The notes under the pieces are model-generated. The model was not told the origin of the DNA and searched no databases. It saw nothing but the letters and a program-made list of their open reading frames with translations. DNA of 64,000 bases, taken from the NCBI RefSeq assembly GCF_009695605.1, contig NZ_VUNQ01000003.1, positions 62,001 to 126,000 of the forward strand, written 5' to 3'. Origin of the DNA: Tissierella pigra. GTDB taxonomy: Bacteria > Bacillota > Clostridia > Tissierellales > Tissierellaceae. Of the stretch, positions 42,166 through 51,279 are shown piece after piece (position 1 is the stretch's first letter; every line of letters starts with the position of its first letter). The translations under genes were made by a program, and so were the position numbers.

Positions 42166-42891
42166 TTACAATAACTCTATCAAGTCTTCTAACTTAAGTA
42201 TTTCATTATCGGGTTTAATATAAGTATTATTTATAGTCAAATCCCTATTGAACCATATTCCAGTTAAACCTACTTTCTGTGCTGGTTCAATATCATTTTT
42301 AAGATTATCTCCTATCATTATGGCTTCTTCTGGACTAACTTTCATCCTATCCATGGCAATTTCAAATATTTGTTCTTTAGGTTTGCATATTTTCAAATAA
42401 TAACTAAAGGTAAATATATCTATATATTTTGCTAATTGAACCTTCTCAAAGCAATTAATCATAACTTCATCATAAAGGCTTGAATTTGAAATAACTCCAA
42501 TTCTATATCCCTTTTCTTTAATGCTTTCTAATGTTCTATGAATATTTTCTTCAATCCATATATTATTTCGATATTCTGTATAAAATGTATCCATTGCTTT
42601 TATACATATATCTAAATCCAAATATACATTATACTTTTTTAAAAAACTATTTAAATAGTATTCTACTTCATATTCTGTATGATTAATTTTTCTTAAGGGC
42701 ATAACTTTCTTCCATACATCAAAGAAATTCTTTTTTACATCATCAAACTCAATTTTACAATTATATTGCTTAAGGAATTCTGTAAGATACTTTATTCCAA
42801 TAGTATCCTTTTCATCATCAGTTTTTCCAAAATGAAAATGTAATAATGTATTACCCATATCAAAGAAAACTACCTTTGAATTCTTTATCAT
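42166..42891 (-). CDS. HAD family hydrolase
   Basis: 241 residues. Motif I FFDMGNTLLH at residue 9 (the second Asp of DxD is Gly-Asn here, as in some HAD members), a helical cap (residues 20-90), motif II GVISNSSLYDE near 135, motif III Lys in LKICKPKEQIFE and motif IV IGDNLKNDIEPAQK near 195. Likely a small-metabolite phosphatase. Substrate unknown. RBS GGAGGGAATT. Confidence 0.85.
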   Translation of the reverse strand: MIKNSKVVFFDMGNTLLHFHFGKTDDEKDTIGIKYLTEFLKQYNCKIEFDDVKKNFFDVWKKVMPLRKINHTEYEVEYYLNSFLKKYNVYLDLDICIKAMDTFYTEYRNNIWIEENIHRTLESIKEKGYRIGVISNSSLYDEVMINCFEKVQLAKYIDIFTFSYYLKICKPKEQIFEIAMDRMKVSPEEAIMIGDNLKNDIEPAQKVGLTGIWFNRDLTINNTYIKPDNEILKLEDLIELL

Positions 42892-43006
42892 AATTAATTC
42901 CCTCCAAAATGGTACTATTCAATCTGATTTCCCTTGATTTACATACTTAATTTGTTGAAAAATTCATTGACTTCTTTAATTTTTATATCTTTTATCTAGC
43001 ATGATA

Positions 43007-43513
43007 CTAATACTTCTTAAAATTAAATCCTAGTATTTCTATATCTTCATCTTTGTCCAAATTTTTATCATAATTCTTTCTCAGCTGGATTAAATTTAAA
43101 TGATCGAAGCCAAAATCACTATATAGCTTTATTGCTCCTGTATTTCTTGGTATAACATCTACAAATAAAGCTACTACTTTCTTTTCAACCATTAATTCGT
43201 CTAATTTTTGCATGGCATATTTTCCAATTCCTTTATTTCTATATTGTTCTATTATAAATAAATCCTGTAACCATGCCACATCTTGTCCACCAAATTTAAT
43301 ATAAAAGAAACCTACAGGCTCATTGTCTAAAAATATATTGTACACTATACCCTCTTCTATCCAATATCTAAGAGTTTCTTGTGACTGTTCATCAGTTTGC
43401 CAATATTCCCTTGGTGCATTATTCAGTTCTCTATGGTAATTCATTAGGTCCGTAATCATCTTTGAAGTAATTAAAAATAAATCATTGGATATTTCTTTAA
43501 TATAAATATTCAT
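43007..43513 (-). CDS. GNAT N-acetyltransferase
   Basis: 168 residues. It shows NIFLDNEPVGFFYIKFGGQD, AWLQDLFIIEQYRNKGIGKY (acetyl-CoA loop) near residue 92 and DVIPRNTGAIKLYSDFGFDH near 125. A plain GNAT domain of unknown acceptor. It lies 36 bp downstream of the XRE-methyltransferase fusion gene and may share its transcript. Confidence 0.9.
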   Translation of the reverse strand: MNIYIKEISNDLFLITSKMITDLMNYHRELNNAPREYWQTDEQSQETLRYWIEEGIVYNIFLDNEPVGFFYIKFGGQDVAWLQDLFIIEQYRNKGIGKYAMQKLDELMVEKKVVALFVDVIPRNTGAIKLYSDFGFDHLNLIQLRKNYDKNLDKDEDIEILGFNFKKY

Positions 43514-43549
43514 ACTTTCTATCTCCTATCCTCTTACTATTCTTTATCA

Positions 43550-44680
43550 TTATTGTCCTTTAGTTCCATAAGAAATTAATAAGCAAAGTGTCCTTAATGC
43601 TAAAGCATTCTCAAGATTATCCATAAAATAGTTTCTGATTCCCAGCTCTGATTGAATGTATATTTCTGCTTCTGATCTTGTTAGCCCCCTATTCATAAAT
43701 AATTTAATGATATTCTCTTTCCTATCATCAGATAATTCTATATCCCAATTATTTGCTTTGATTAAAGAATCAATTAATTTGTTATATCTATCTTTATTTC
43801 CATATGGATTAATAAAATTGACCTTATCATTTAATCGAACATCTATATTTTTCAAACCATATTCCTGCATATAGAAGGGTATTTTCATGCCTATTGAATA
43901 ATCCCTTCCTTCTAATTCAAGTTCAATTTTCCATAACTTTTGCATGGTGGAGGTTTTATTGCCTAAGCTATAATCCATTCCATGAATATACAACCCTGTA
44001 TTTTCAAATTCCCTATTCACTTCAATACATACTACTAGTCCACCACATGAAACAGAATCGATCATTTTCTTTAAAATATCTTTTGGATTAGGTAAATGTC
44101 TTAGTAATGCTTGGCAAATTGCCATATCATACTTTTCTTTAACATCAAATGTATTTATATCGCTTTTAATAAACTCCACTGAATAATCACTATCTTTAAA
44201 AAATAGCTTTGCTTCATCTATAAGTTCATCACTTATATCAATACCTGTATATACACTTCCAGTTGGCAAGATTGGAAGCAACATCATTCCCAAATATCCA
44301 TAACCACATCCAAAATCTATAATCTTTATAGGTTTAGTTATATTCCATACATTTTTTACTAGAAACTCCAGATAATCATAATTCCAAAACTCTACTCTAG
44401 AATTTTTTAAATAATTAAGTTGCTTATTCCAATGTTCTTTACTATCAGTTCTTCTTGACTTGTATTCTCTATTTTTTAGTGGCTTTAATCCGAGAATTTC
44501 ATCAATCGATACCTTAAAATACTCTGAAATCTTTGGTAACAATAATATATCAGGCATAGTTATACCATTCTCCCATTTACTTATTGATTGAAATGATACC
44601 CCTAGAAAATCTGCTAACTCAGATTGAGTTACTCCTTTATTTTTTCTTAGTTCAGCTATTGTTAACTTAACAGTATTCAT
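43550..44680 (-). CDS. XRE-family HTH fused to SAM-dependent methyltransferase
   Basis: 376 residues. Residues 5-62 are a Cro/CI helix-turn-helix (IAELRKNKGVTQSELADFLG, then VSFQSISKWENGITMPD), followed by a class I methyltransferase: PIKIIDFGCGYGYLGMML near 118, TGIDISDELIDEA near 143, YDMAICQALLRHLPNPKDIL near 183. The C-terminal 110 residues are helical. A transcription factor fused to a methyltransferase suggests control by SAM or by the methyl acceptor, a self-sensing arrangement. Confidence 0.92.
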   Translation of the reverse strand: MNTVKLTIAELRKNKGVTQSELADFLGVSFQSISKWENGITMPDILLLPKISEYFKVSIDEILGLKPLKNREYKSRRTDSKEHWNKQLNYLKNSRVEFWNYDYLEFLVKNVWNITKPIKIIDFGCGYGYLGMMLLPILPTGSVYTGIDISDELIDEAKLFFKDSDYSVEFIKSDINTFDVKEKYDMAICQALLRHLPNPKDILKKMIDSVSCGGLVVCIEVNREFENTGLYIHGMDYSLGNKTSTMQKLWKIELELEGRDYSIGMKIPFYMQEYGLKNIDVRLNDKVNFINPYGNKDRYNKLIDSLIKANNWDIELSDDRKENIIKLFMNRGLTRSEAEIYIQSELGIRNYFMDNLENALALRTLCLLISYGTKGQ

Positions 44681-44887
44681 ATAAAATCCCTCAATTCATA
44701 TTTTATAGTCAAGCTTCTATTTATATTTTATAAGCTTAGCTAATTAAGAACAATAACTTCATTGTGGAATAAATTCTCCTCCAGGTTGAAATATCATCTT
44801 GAAATTATCTGGTATTGTCTCTAATTTTCTAACTTAATTTTCTTCTCCCCTACAATCCCGTCTTACCTATAACTATCTTTTCACTAC

Positions 44888-45397
44888 TTAAATCCTTCTT
44901 TCCATAACTTTAATTTTCCAATTTCTTTCAGGATGGATTGTACTAGTAACCTCTTTTACAACCTTAAACCCCAAACTTATCCAAAACTCGAATGCTTTTC
45001 TATTTTCATTTAAAACACCTAATCTGATTCTATTAAATCCTTGGTTTTCTATATTTGTTATAAATTCTTCTATAAACTCTCTTCCATATCCATTTCTATG
45101 AAAATTTCCGTCAACCATAAATAATCCTATATATATTGTATCTTCGTCTGGATAATTGACTATATAGTCTATCACACCAATATCCACACCATTTAATTTT
45201 ATTAGTTTATAGCTTTTATTCTCCAAACATGAGTCCGGAGGTGTCCCATTTTTATCCTCAATAACAGATTCCATTGAAGGTTTATTATTCATGGAAATCT
45301 GGAAGTATTCTTGATTTGTATTATAAATTTTAAGCACTTTTTCAAATAAGTCCTCCTTAACTGTTTCTAATATGAATTTATTCATCATGCTTACCAT
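44888..45397 (-). CDS. GNAT N-acetyltransferase
   Basis: 169 residues. It shows LNGVDIGVIDYIVNYPDEDT near residue 70, GLFMVDGNFHRNGYGREFIE (acetyl-CoA loop) near 95 and LGVLNENRKAFEFWISLGFK near 128, typical of the YkkB-like branch. The start overlaps the 3' end of the phospholipase C-like gene by 20 bp; a start at 45385 is an alternative. The spacer 44681-44887 holds a short coding-like tail ending FKMIFQPGGEFIPQ. Confidence 0.88.
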   Translation of the reverse strand: MVSMMNKFILETVKEDLFEKVLKIYNTNQEYFQISMNNKPSMESVIEDKNGTPPDSCLENKSYKLIKLNGVDIGVIDYIVNYPDEDTIYIGLFMVDGNFHRNGYGREFIEEFITNIENQGFNRIRLGVLNENRKAFEFWISLGFKVVKEVTSTIHPERNWKIKVMERRI

Positions 45398-46040
45398 AAT
45401 CCTTCCCTCTTTCTCCTTTGCTATATCTTAGATTCTTTTGTTCTAAATCTTTAATAATTATAGAACTGGTTTCCTCTATATAAATTCTAATATCATCATA
45501 ATCAAATAATAATAAATCTAAGTCATCATATCTTGTATTAAAATCATACTCCAACTCGGATTTAAGCTCTGATATTTTTTTAGAATGGATTTCTAATATT
45601 TCAACGTCTTCAAATACAACATTCATTTTTAGGTTATACTTGTCTCTTATTATTTGATTTAATCTACTATAATCATGATAGTAATTATCTTGCTGATATA
45701 TTCTTTTTTTCCTATTCTCATCACGCATATATTTGATGTATATATTCTGTATCCACAATTCATCTGCAATTAAGTGACAATAATATCCAAGATACAAATC
45801 ATCATATATTTTATCTTTATACTTCTGTAAGAACTTATTATAATCATAATACTGATAATTAAAGTCCTCGGAATCCTCATAAGGTTCTCTTTCAATTCTA
45901 AAATGAGAGATATCCTTTGCCTCTTTAGTATTTTCATGTAAATCTGGCAATAGGTTACCTAAATTAAATCTCATAAAATCTAAACTAAAATGCTCTGATA
46001 CTATTTCTGAGATAGCTAAGTGTATAATTCTTGATGCCAT
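45378..46040 (-). CDS. Phospholipase C / S1-P1-like zinc protein
   Basis: 220 residues, distantly like the protein at 12615: SRIIHLAISEIVSEHF at the N-terminus, NLGNLLPDLHENTK near residue 27, ISHFRIEREP near 45 and YLGYYCHLIADELWIQN near 83 supply the His/Asp zinc ligands. No signal peptide. It is driven by a sigma-H-type promoter 95 bp upstream, and its stop overlaps the GNAT gene, so those two form an operon. Confidence 0.8.
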   Translation of the reverse strand: MASRIIHLAISEIVSEHFSLDFMRFNLGNLLPDLHENTKEAKDISHFRIEREPYEDSEDFNYQYYDYNKFLQKYKDKIYDDLYLGYYCHLIADELWIQNIYIKYMRDENRKKRIYQQDNYYHDYSRLNQIIRDKYNLKMNVVFEDVEILEIHSKKISELKSELEYDFNTRYDDLDLLLFDYDDIRIYIEETSSIIIKDLEQKNLRYSKGERGKDYGKHDE

Positions 46041-46133
46041 TTGTTTTATACCTCCTTATCACTAGGATAAAGAATTATTAGTTGTATCTACAATATTAAG
46101 GAACTAATTACTTTAATTTCCACTATATTAAAT

Positions 46134-46158
46134 ATTCGATAAATTATCCTATATTCCT
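46134..46158 (-). promoter_or_regulatory. Sigma-H-type promoter
   Basis: Minus strand -35 AGGAATA (46152-46158), 14-bp spacer, -10 GAAT (46134-46137). It lies 52 bp past the terminator at 46210 and upstream of the phospholipase C-like gene. Confidence 0.68.
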
Positions 46159-46209
46159 CTATTTCTTATAAATCTTTTCTAAAAAATTGTAAATCAAATA
46201 CAAATCTAA

Positions 46210-46248
46210 TGAAAAAAGAGATTTCAATATCTATATTAAAATCTCTCT
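46210..46248 (-). terminator. Intrinsic terminator after the GNAT gene at 46295
   Basis: Arms AGAGATTT (46217-46224) and AAATCTCT (46239-46246), followed on the minus strand by TTTTTTCATT. Confidence 0.82.
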
Positions 46249-46294
46249 TGAAAGTTTATATAATTATAAATTTCAGTTAGTAAGACCAGTCAAT

Positions 46295-46735
46295 TTATAT
46301 TGTATACTTAAATATAAGTTCACCATTTATATCTTTTTCATTTATATATTCAAATCCAATACTTTTATATAATTCATATGCTATTCTATTTTCTTCAATT
46401 ATACTTAAATATACAGTATTTACTCCGTATTTTTTTGAAACTATTTCTATAAGATTTAACATCGCTGTTTTTCCATACCCCTTACCTTGATACTTTCTAT
46501 CTATCATTATCCTATCAATCCAAGTATCTCTATTAGGCCCAAAAGATCCATACATGGCAAATCCAATAACCTCATCATCATTGTAAATAGCCACTGGACA
46601 CCATTCCTTATATTCATTAGCTTCTCTCAAACATTCTTCTACAGTTTCAATAAATCCCTCTTGATTAGGATTTAATTTTATATTTCTGACCATATCTTCA
46701 TTAGTTTTGTTAATATCTTTGAAAAGTATATTCAT
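46295..46735 (-). CDS. GNAT acetyltransferase (spermidine acetyltransferase-like)
   Basis: 146 residues. It shows EEVEECLREA-type spacing (VEECLREANEYKEWCPVAIY), EVIGFAMYGSFGPNRDTWID near residue 52, RIMIDRKYQGKGYGKTAML (acetyl-CoA loop) near 75 and LSIIEENRIAYELYKSIGFE near 113, a layout like Bacillus PaiA/BltD-type polyamine acetyltransferases. The kinase-like gene ends 4 bp upstream, so they form an operon. Confidence 0.88.
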   Translation of the reverse strand: MNILFKDINKTNEDMVRNIKLNPNQEGFIETVEECLREANEYKEWCPVAIYNDDEVIGFAMYGSFGPNRDTWIDRIMIDRKYQGKGYGKTAMLNLIEIVSKKYGVNTVYLSIIEENRIAYELYKSIGFEYINEKDINGELIFKYTI

Positions 46736-46739
46736 TACT

Positions 46740-47288
46740 TTATTTCATCTCCATATTATCTACAAGTTCTATAGCTTCTAACTCAATATTGAATTTATCA
46801 TTTCCCATTATTTCATCTGCTATTTCCTCTGCATCTAGTAAAGTTGTATCAAGATAGTATGTCCTAGTATAATTCATTTCCTTAAACTCATTTAATAATA
46901 CAATAGAACGTTCTCCCATTTGGCAATCTAATTTCCGCATTTTATCACGTCTCATTAAAGTTTCTTCATTAGCCATTAAAACAGATAATTTTATCTTTGT
47001 GTTTTGAAATTTATCTTTTATATACTCTATATCTTTAGGAGTACATATATAGTTAAAAACTACATCATATTTTCTGTCTAAAAAATTCTCAATTAAGTCT
47101 ATACAATTCTCCCAAAATATTTCTAAATGATTGCCTTCAAGCCATGGCTTCACATAGCCACCACATACTAAATGATAAATATCATCTCCTTCTATTAACG
47201 CTGATTTTTCTTTTCTTTTGGCTATGATTCTAGAAATTGTTGATTTTCCTACACCTGCTGGACCAGTTATAATATATAGATTATTCAT
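46740..47288 (-). CDS. P-loop nucleotide kinase-like protein
   Basis: 182 residues. Walker A ITGPAGVGKSTISRIIAKRK lies at residue 7, LIEGDDIYHLVCGGYVKPW near 32, YDVVFNYICTPKDIEYI near 75 and a lid-like MRRDKMRKLDCQMGER near 112. It resembles chloramphenicol phosphotransferase-like and gluconokinase-like small kinases. The pairing with a GNAT gene 4 bp downstream repeats the kinase-GNAT pairing at 23109-24067. Confidence 0.85.
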   Translation of the reverse strand: MNNLYIITGPAGVGKSTISRIIAKRKEKSALIEGDDIYHLVCGGYVKPWLEGNHLEIFWENCIDLIENFLDRKYDVVFNYICTPKDIEYIKDKFQNTKIKLSVLMANEETLMRRDKMRKLDCQMGERSIVLLNEFKEMNYTRTYYLDTTLLDAEEIADEIMGNDKFNIELEAIELVDNMEMK

Positions 47289-47322
47289 TTTTCCTCCTTC
47301 GCCATTACATAATCTAGGTTAA

Positions 47323-47790
47323 CTATAGACTAAGACCTAATTCTTTAAATAAAATATTCAACCTATCCTTCTCTTTTTCAATAATTGGAAGATTAGTATT
47401 ATATAAATAATGCTGAAGTACATCAGCATCTTTAAGTAACTCACAATAATCATTATCTATATCTTGTTTATTACTATGTGTAAATATCGAACTACAAATA
47501 ATATCAATTTCTTCTTCACTAAATATATTAATATCATTTAAAATTTTTCTTGCTTCAATAGAGCCTAATTTTCCATGGTCTATACTACATCCGGTTTTAT
47601 AAGTCCAAATGTCATGAAGCATTCCTGCCACTGAACATAATTCAACATCCAAGCCTCTTTTTAATGCAAGTAAACTGCAAATATCAGCTACACCATATAA
47701 ATGAACATAACCACAACGCCTTTCCTCTAAATCCAATTGTTCCATTAATATTTTATCTACAACTTTACGAACTTCTTCTAATCTATTCAT
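47323..47790 (-). CDS. HD domain protein
   Basis: 155 residues of the HD phosphohydrolase superfamily. GYVHLYGVADICSLLALKRG near residue 27 gives the first His, SVAGMLHDIWTYKTG near 53 the HD pair, and FTHSNKQDIDNDYCELLKDA with the last Asp lies near 108. Probably a nucleotide or phosphodiester hydrolase. A sigma-H-type promoter lies about 60 bp upstream. It ends 34 bp before the kinase gene, so the unit is HD-kinase-GNAT. Confidence 0.88.
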   Translation of the reverse strand: MNRLEEVRKVVDKILMEQLDLEERRCGYVHLYGVADICSLLALKRGLDVELCSVAGMLHDIWTYKTGCSIDHGKLGSIEARKILNDINIFSEEEIDIICSSIFTHSNKQDIDNDYCELLKDADVLQHYLYNTNLPIIEKEKDRLNILFKELGLSL

Positions 47791-47848
47791 AAGCTCCTCC
47801 TTCGATTATTGGCTTTATTTAATTTCAATAATAATCTATCTTAACTAT

Positions 47849-47873
47849 ATTCTACAAAACTTTCTTAGTACCT
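47849..47873 (-). promoter_or_regulatory. Sigma-H-type promoter
   Basis: Minus strand -35 AGGTACT (47867-47873), 14-bp spacer, -10 GAAT (47849-47852), preceded by AAAAGAG. It is a weaker match than the others but at the same position, 18 bp behind a terminator and ahead of the HD gene. Confidence 0.6.
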
Positions 47874-47890
47874 CTCTTTTAGTATATATT

Positions 47891-47938
47891 TTAAAAAATA
47901 AAATGAGAATGGTTAATATCTATATCCATTCTCATTTT
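47891..47938 (-). terminator. Intrinsic terminator after the PHP gene
   Basis: 13-bp arms AAAATGAGAATGG (47900-47912) and CCATTCTCATTTT (47926-47938), followed on the minus strand by ATTTTTTAAAA. Confidence 0.9.
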
Positions 47939-47988
47939 AGATTCTAAGTTGGAATTCTAAACTCTCCTAAACTTAAAATACAGAACTT

Positions 47989-48816
47989 TTATATATTTTT
48001 AATAAAATCCATATTTATTTTATCTATATTAACTTTTGGAATACCTAAAGTCCTATTATTAAATTCACCATGACAGTCTGAACCTGCTGAAATCATCAAA
48101 TTATTTTCTTCACAAAACTTTATATAATAATTTGCATCTTGTATGTTTTTTAAATATGGAGAATAGCATTCAATACCTGAAATTCCATAGTCCTTCCATT
48201 CCTCCAAGACTTCTAAAGACAGCTTTTCTCCTCCTTGATATGCACTAGGATGAGCCAAGAATGAATGTCCTCCTGCATCCCTAATTATTTTGATTATTTC
48301 TTTTGGATTCTTAAAATATAATTTTTCATTACTTGATTTTATTATTTCAAAATAATCTTTAAGATTACTAACTATATTCTTATCTAATAGGTAATTTAAT
48401 GATTCCCACCCACCTTTACTCCTATTGTACTCATAGGAGTAGTAGTCTTCAATATCTTTTATTTTATTTATCTTTTTTGTATATTGGATAACTCTAGTAT
48501 TGAATTCCATTCTCTGCTTTTGATTAAACTCCAGTAACTCATTTAATTTTCTATCTTCATAGTCAAAATCGTATGCAGTTATATGATATTCTTCCCCATT
48601 ATATGTACATGAAATTTCTACACCAATAACATAATAAATATCTTTTGGAATAATATATAACATCTCTACACTGTTCTGGATAGTGTCATGATCTGTAATG
48701 GAAAATAATTTTATATCGTTCTTTATAATAAGTTCTAATAATTCCTCAACAGTCCATGTTCCATCTGAGGCTGTAGTATGAATATGCATATCAACCCGAT
48801 AATCCCTTTCAATCAT
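47989..48816 (-). CDS. PHP domain metal-dependent phosphoesterase
   Basis: 275 residues from ATG 48816 (AAGGAG at 9 nt). The PHP motifs are DMHIHTTASDGTWTVEELLE at residue 10, LFSITDHDTIQN near 36, VIGVEISCTY near 62, SFLAHPSAYQGG near 187 and SAGSDCHGEF near 253, the metal ligands of the YciV/RNase AM-like branch. It acts on nucleotides or phosphoesters. An AGGAATT box lies upstream (48910) but lacks a GAAT partner. Confidence 0.9.
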   Translation of the reverse strand: MIERDYRVDMHIHTTASDGTWTVEELLELIIKNDIKLFSITDHDTIQNSVEMLYIIPKDIYYVIGVEISCTYNGEEYHITAYDFDYEDRKLNELLEFNQKQRMEFNTRVIQYTKKINKIKDIEDYYSYEYNRSKGGWESLNYLLDKNIVSNLKDYFEIIKSSNEKLYFKNPKEIIKIIRDAGGHSFLAHPSAYQGGEKLSLEVLEEWKDYGISGIECYSPYLKNIQDANYYIKFCEENNLMISAGSDCHGEFNNRTLGIPKVNIDKINMDFIKNI

Positions 48817-48938
48817 ATTATTCATCTCCTTTTCTATTTATATTTTACTGGCTGAATAACATTTACTATGAAAACTCAGATCTATAAATTTTCCTAAACA
48901 ATAAATTCCTTCCTACTCAATATAAATATTTAAAAGTT

Positions 48939-49361
48939 TTACTTCATTCGTTTGGCAATTGGATGATCTTCGTTTAGCTCTAACAAATCCCATAAGTTAC
49001 CGTATAGATCTTTAAAAACAGCAACGGTTCCATATGGAGCTTCTTTAGGTTCTCTTACAAATTCAATCCCTTTTGCCATCATTTCATTATAATCTCTCCA
49101 AAAATCATCTGTATTCAAAAATAAAAATACCCTTCCTCCTGTCTGATTTCCAACAAACAACTCTTGTTCAGGTTTTGATGCTTTTGCCAGTAATATTGTT
49201 GTCCCAACTGAACCTGGAGGAGACACAACTACCCATCTCTTATCTTGTTCTGGCTGATAAGTATCTTCAACCAATGTAAAGTTTAACTTCTTAGTATAAA
49301 ACTCTATTGCCTCATCATAATCTCTAACAACTAAGGCTATATGCACTATTGATTGGATCAT
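48939..49361 (-). CDS. VOC (glyoxalase/bleomycin resistance) family protein
   Basis: 140 residues with two beta-alpha-beta-beta-beta modules: IVHIALVVRDYDEAIEFYTK at the start, VFLFLNTDDFWRDYNEMMAK near residue 78 and AVFKDLYGNLWDLLE (C-terminal Glu ligand) near 115. His at residue 7 and Glu near 128 fit the usual metal ligands. Substrate unknown. A plausible sigma-A promoter (TTACAG, 16 nt, TATAAT) lies upstream near 49390-49420. Confidence 0.9.
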   Translation of the reverse strand: MIQSIVHIALVVRDYDEAIEFYTKKLNFTLVEDTYQPEQDKRWVVVSPPGSVGTTILLAKASKPEQELFVGNQTGGRVFLFLNTDDFWRDYNEMMAKGIEFVREPKEAPYGTVAVFKDLYGNLWDLLELNEDHPIAKRMK

Positions 49362-49497
49362 GTTATTAACGCCTCCTATTTATTTTAATTGCATTATATA
49401 AAAATACATTCATCCTGTAACGTTATCTCTCTGACCTAGTAGAGCAATGGATTCTCACAACTATACTAGTTATCCCTTAATATCTTGACCTCCTCTA

Positions 49498-50508
49498 CTA
49501 AATTTCATCATTTAACCACTTTTCTAATTCAGGCATCATATCTGCATAATATCTAATGACCTTAATTGTTCCCATTACTTGGTCAGTCCCTATCTGCTGT
49601 TCTTCCATATCTGTACATTCAATCCATAAGGACCGCCTTAAATTATATTCCAACCATCCAAGTTTTCCTAAAAATCCATTTATCAAAACCGTTTTCCAAT
49701 TTGCTTTTAATATTCCATATCTCTTTTTATATCCGTCTATAAATGCCATAAACTTTTCCTTGTGAATATTTCCTATTTCATCTTCAGCCCAATAGATGGC
49801 CGTTTCAACCAATTCCTGCATAGGATTTATATATCCTGCTGCTTCCCAGTCAATAACAATAGGATTATCTTGACTCCACATAACATTCTTGGGGTCTAAA
49901 TCCCTATGGCTAATAACCATATCTGCCGAAAGTAACATTGCTGATTTGTTTGCCAAGTCATTCCAGTCATAGAGATTATCAGAAATTTCTTGCAGTTGAC
50001 TAGCCCATTCTGCGTTATTCTCTTGCCCCCTTTTCAAATAATAATTCCAATCTACTAACTCTCCATTACCAGACCAATCATTAGCTATTCCCAATTCAGA
50101 AAAATTCGTCATATGTATATCAGCAATAATAGTACCTATTCTTTCACAATGAACTATTCTGATTTCATTAGGTTTCAAACTTTTCCCTTCTATCCAATCG
50201 AAAACAAGATAGAATTGATTATCTATTTCCTGCATGGAAATACCATTAATTTTTTTTGCTGGAAGAGCGGGTATATTATTTGATGCAATATTGGCAATTT
50301 GCTCTGAATTAATAAAGTTTTTCGTTGCCGTAGGTCTAAGCATTATTTGAGGATTTAGTGCTTTAACTACATATTTTCCTTGTGTGGTTTCAATAAAATA
50401 CATTCTGTGTAGAAGTCCACCTGTTATTGCTTTAGGAGAACCAATTATATGGCCCAAACCTAATATATTGCATAACTTTTCAAATTGTATATTATACTGT
50501 GCATTCAT
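49498..50508 (-). CDS. Aminoglycoside phosphotransferase family protein (APH/ChoK-like)
   Basis: 336 residues of the APH kinase fold. TTQGKYVVKALNPQ (ATP Lys) lies near residue 40, MVISHRDLDPKNVMWSQ (catalytic Asp, Brenner loop) near 211, PIVIDWEAAGYINP (metal Asp) near 228 and a helical C-terminal lobe follows. Substrates of the family include antibiotics, choline and homoserine; this one cannot be assigned. Possibly a drug-modifying kinase like others in the array. ATG behind GGAGGACAAGGG. Confidence 0.88.
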   Translation of the reverse strand: MNAQYNIQFEKLCNILGLGHIIGSPKAITGGLLHRMYFIETTQGKYVVKALNPQIMLRPTATKNFINSEQIANIASNNIPALPAKKINGISMQEIDNQFYLVFDWIEGKSLKPNEIRIVHCERIGTIIADIHMTNFSELGIANDWSGNGELVDWNYYLKRGQENNAEWASQLQEISDNLYDWNDLANKSAMLLSADMVISHRDLDPKNVMWSQDNPIVIDWEAAGYINPMQELVETAIYWAEDEIGNIHKEKFMAFIDGYKKRYGILKANWKTVLINGFLGKLGWLEYNLRRSLWIECTDMEEQQIGTDQVMGTIKVIRYYADMMPELEKWLNDEI

Positions 50509-50587
50509 TCCCTTGTCCTCCAGTTTATTCCTTGTATAGCTTTTTTAAGTACATAAACTCTATCTGAGACGCTATATTATGCTCATT

Positions 50588-51217
50588 TTACTTTCTTATA
50601 TATATCTTTTTATTATCAGCAAATGGAATTAACATATTATCCCATTGTACTATATCTAATTCAGGCCATTTTTGAATCCATTTCTTAACTTTTTTATCAT
50701 AAATCTCTTTTGTTATTTGTCTATTATTAGCAACAATCTTCATATGAAAAATATCCTTCAGTCCAAAAGGTGCATAAACTTCCCAGTCTTTTTCAGATAA
50801 CTTTCTTACTCCCAAGGAGGTAGCTGTTGTTGGCCAAGTATCTATTGCATCCTCTATGGATTTATATGGTTCAATATTATATCCAAATTTATCCCTATAC
50901 CATAAATGAACCCTAGCCTGATTCTTAACATCTAACCAAAAAGGAAATCCATCTAATTCTTGATTTAAGTATTCCATAACTTCTCTCTCATATTTTTCTT
51001 CTATATTTTTAGGATTATAATAAACTATATCAATATCATCTATACCATAATCAACTGGTCGATTAGTTAGTATATTCCACACAGTTTGAGTAATAGCTCC
51101 TGCACCAATATAAAAATCTTCAGCCTTAAGTTCAGATAAAACTGAAATTATTTTTTGCAAATATAAATTATTTTCAATTATATCTATTAATTTTTCAGCG
51201 TCCTTTAATAAAGTCAT
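50588..51217 (-). CDS. Nucleotidyltransferase family protein (DUF925)
   Basis: 209 residues. The polymerase-beta-like core is visible: DFYIGAGAITQTVWNILTNR near residue 33, VDYGIDDIDIVYYNPKNIEE (metal Asp-x-Asp) near 55 and DVKNQARVHLWYRDKFGYNI near 95. It continues with the family's conserved TTATSLGVR and a C-terminal helix. YcaS-like proteins of this type are uncharacterised. RBS AAGGAG. Confidence 0.85.
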   Translation of the reverse strand: MTLLKDAEKLIDIIENNLYLQKIISVLSELKAEDFYIGAGAITQTVWNILTNRPVDYGIDDIDIVYYNPKNIEEKYEREVMEYLNQELDGFPFWLDVKNQARVHLWYRDKFGYNIEPYKSIEDAIDTWPTTATSLGVRKLSEKDWEVYAPFGLKDIFHMKIVANNRQITKEIYDKKVKKWIQKWPELDIVQWDNMLIPFADNKKIYIRK

Positions 51218-51279
51218 TAAAACAAACTCCTTCTTTATTTAATAATAGTAATTAATATCTTTTTCGTTCAATGGTATCT

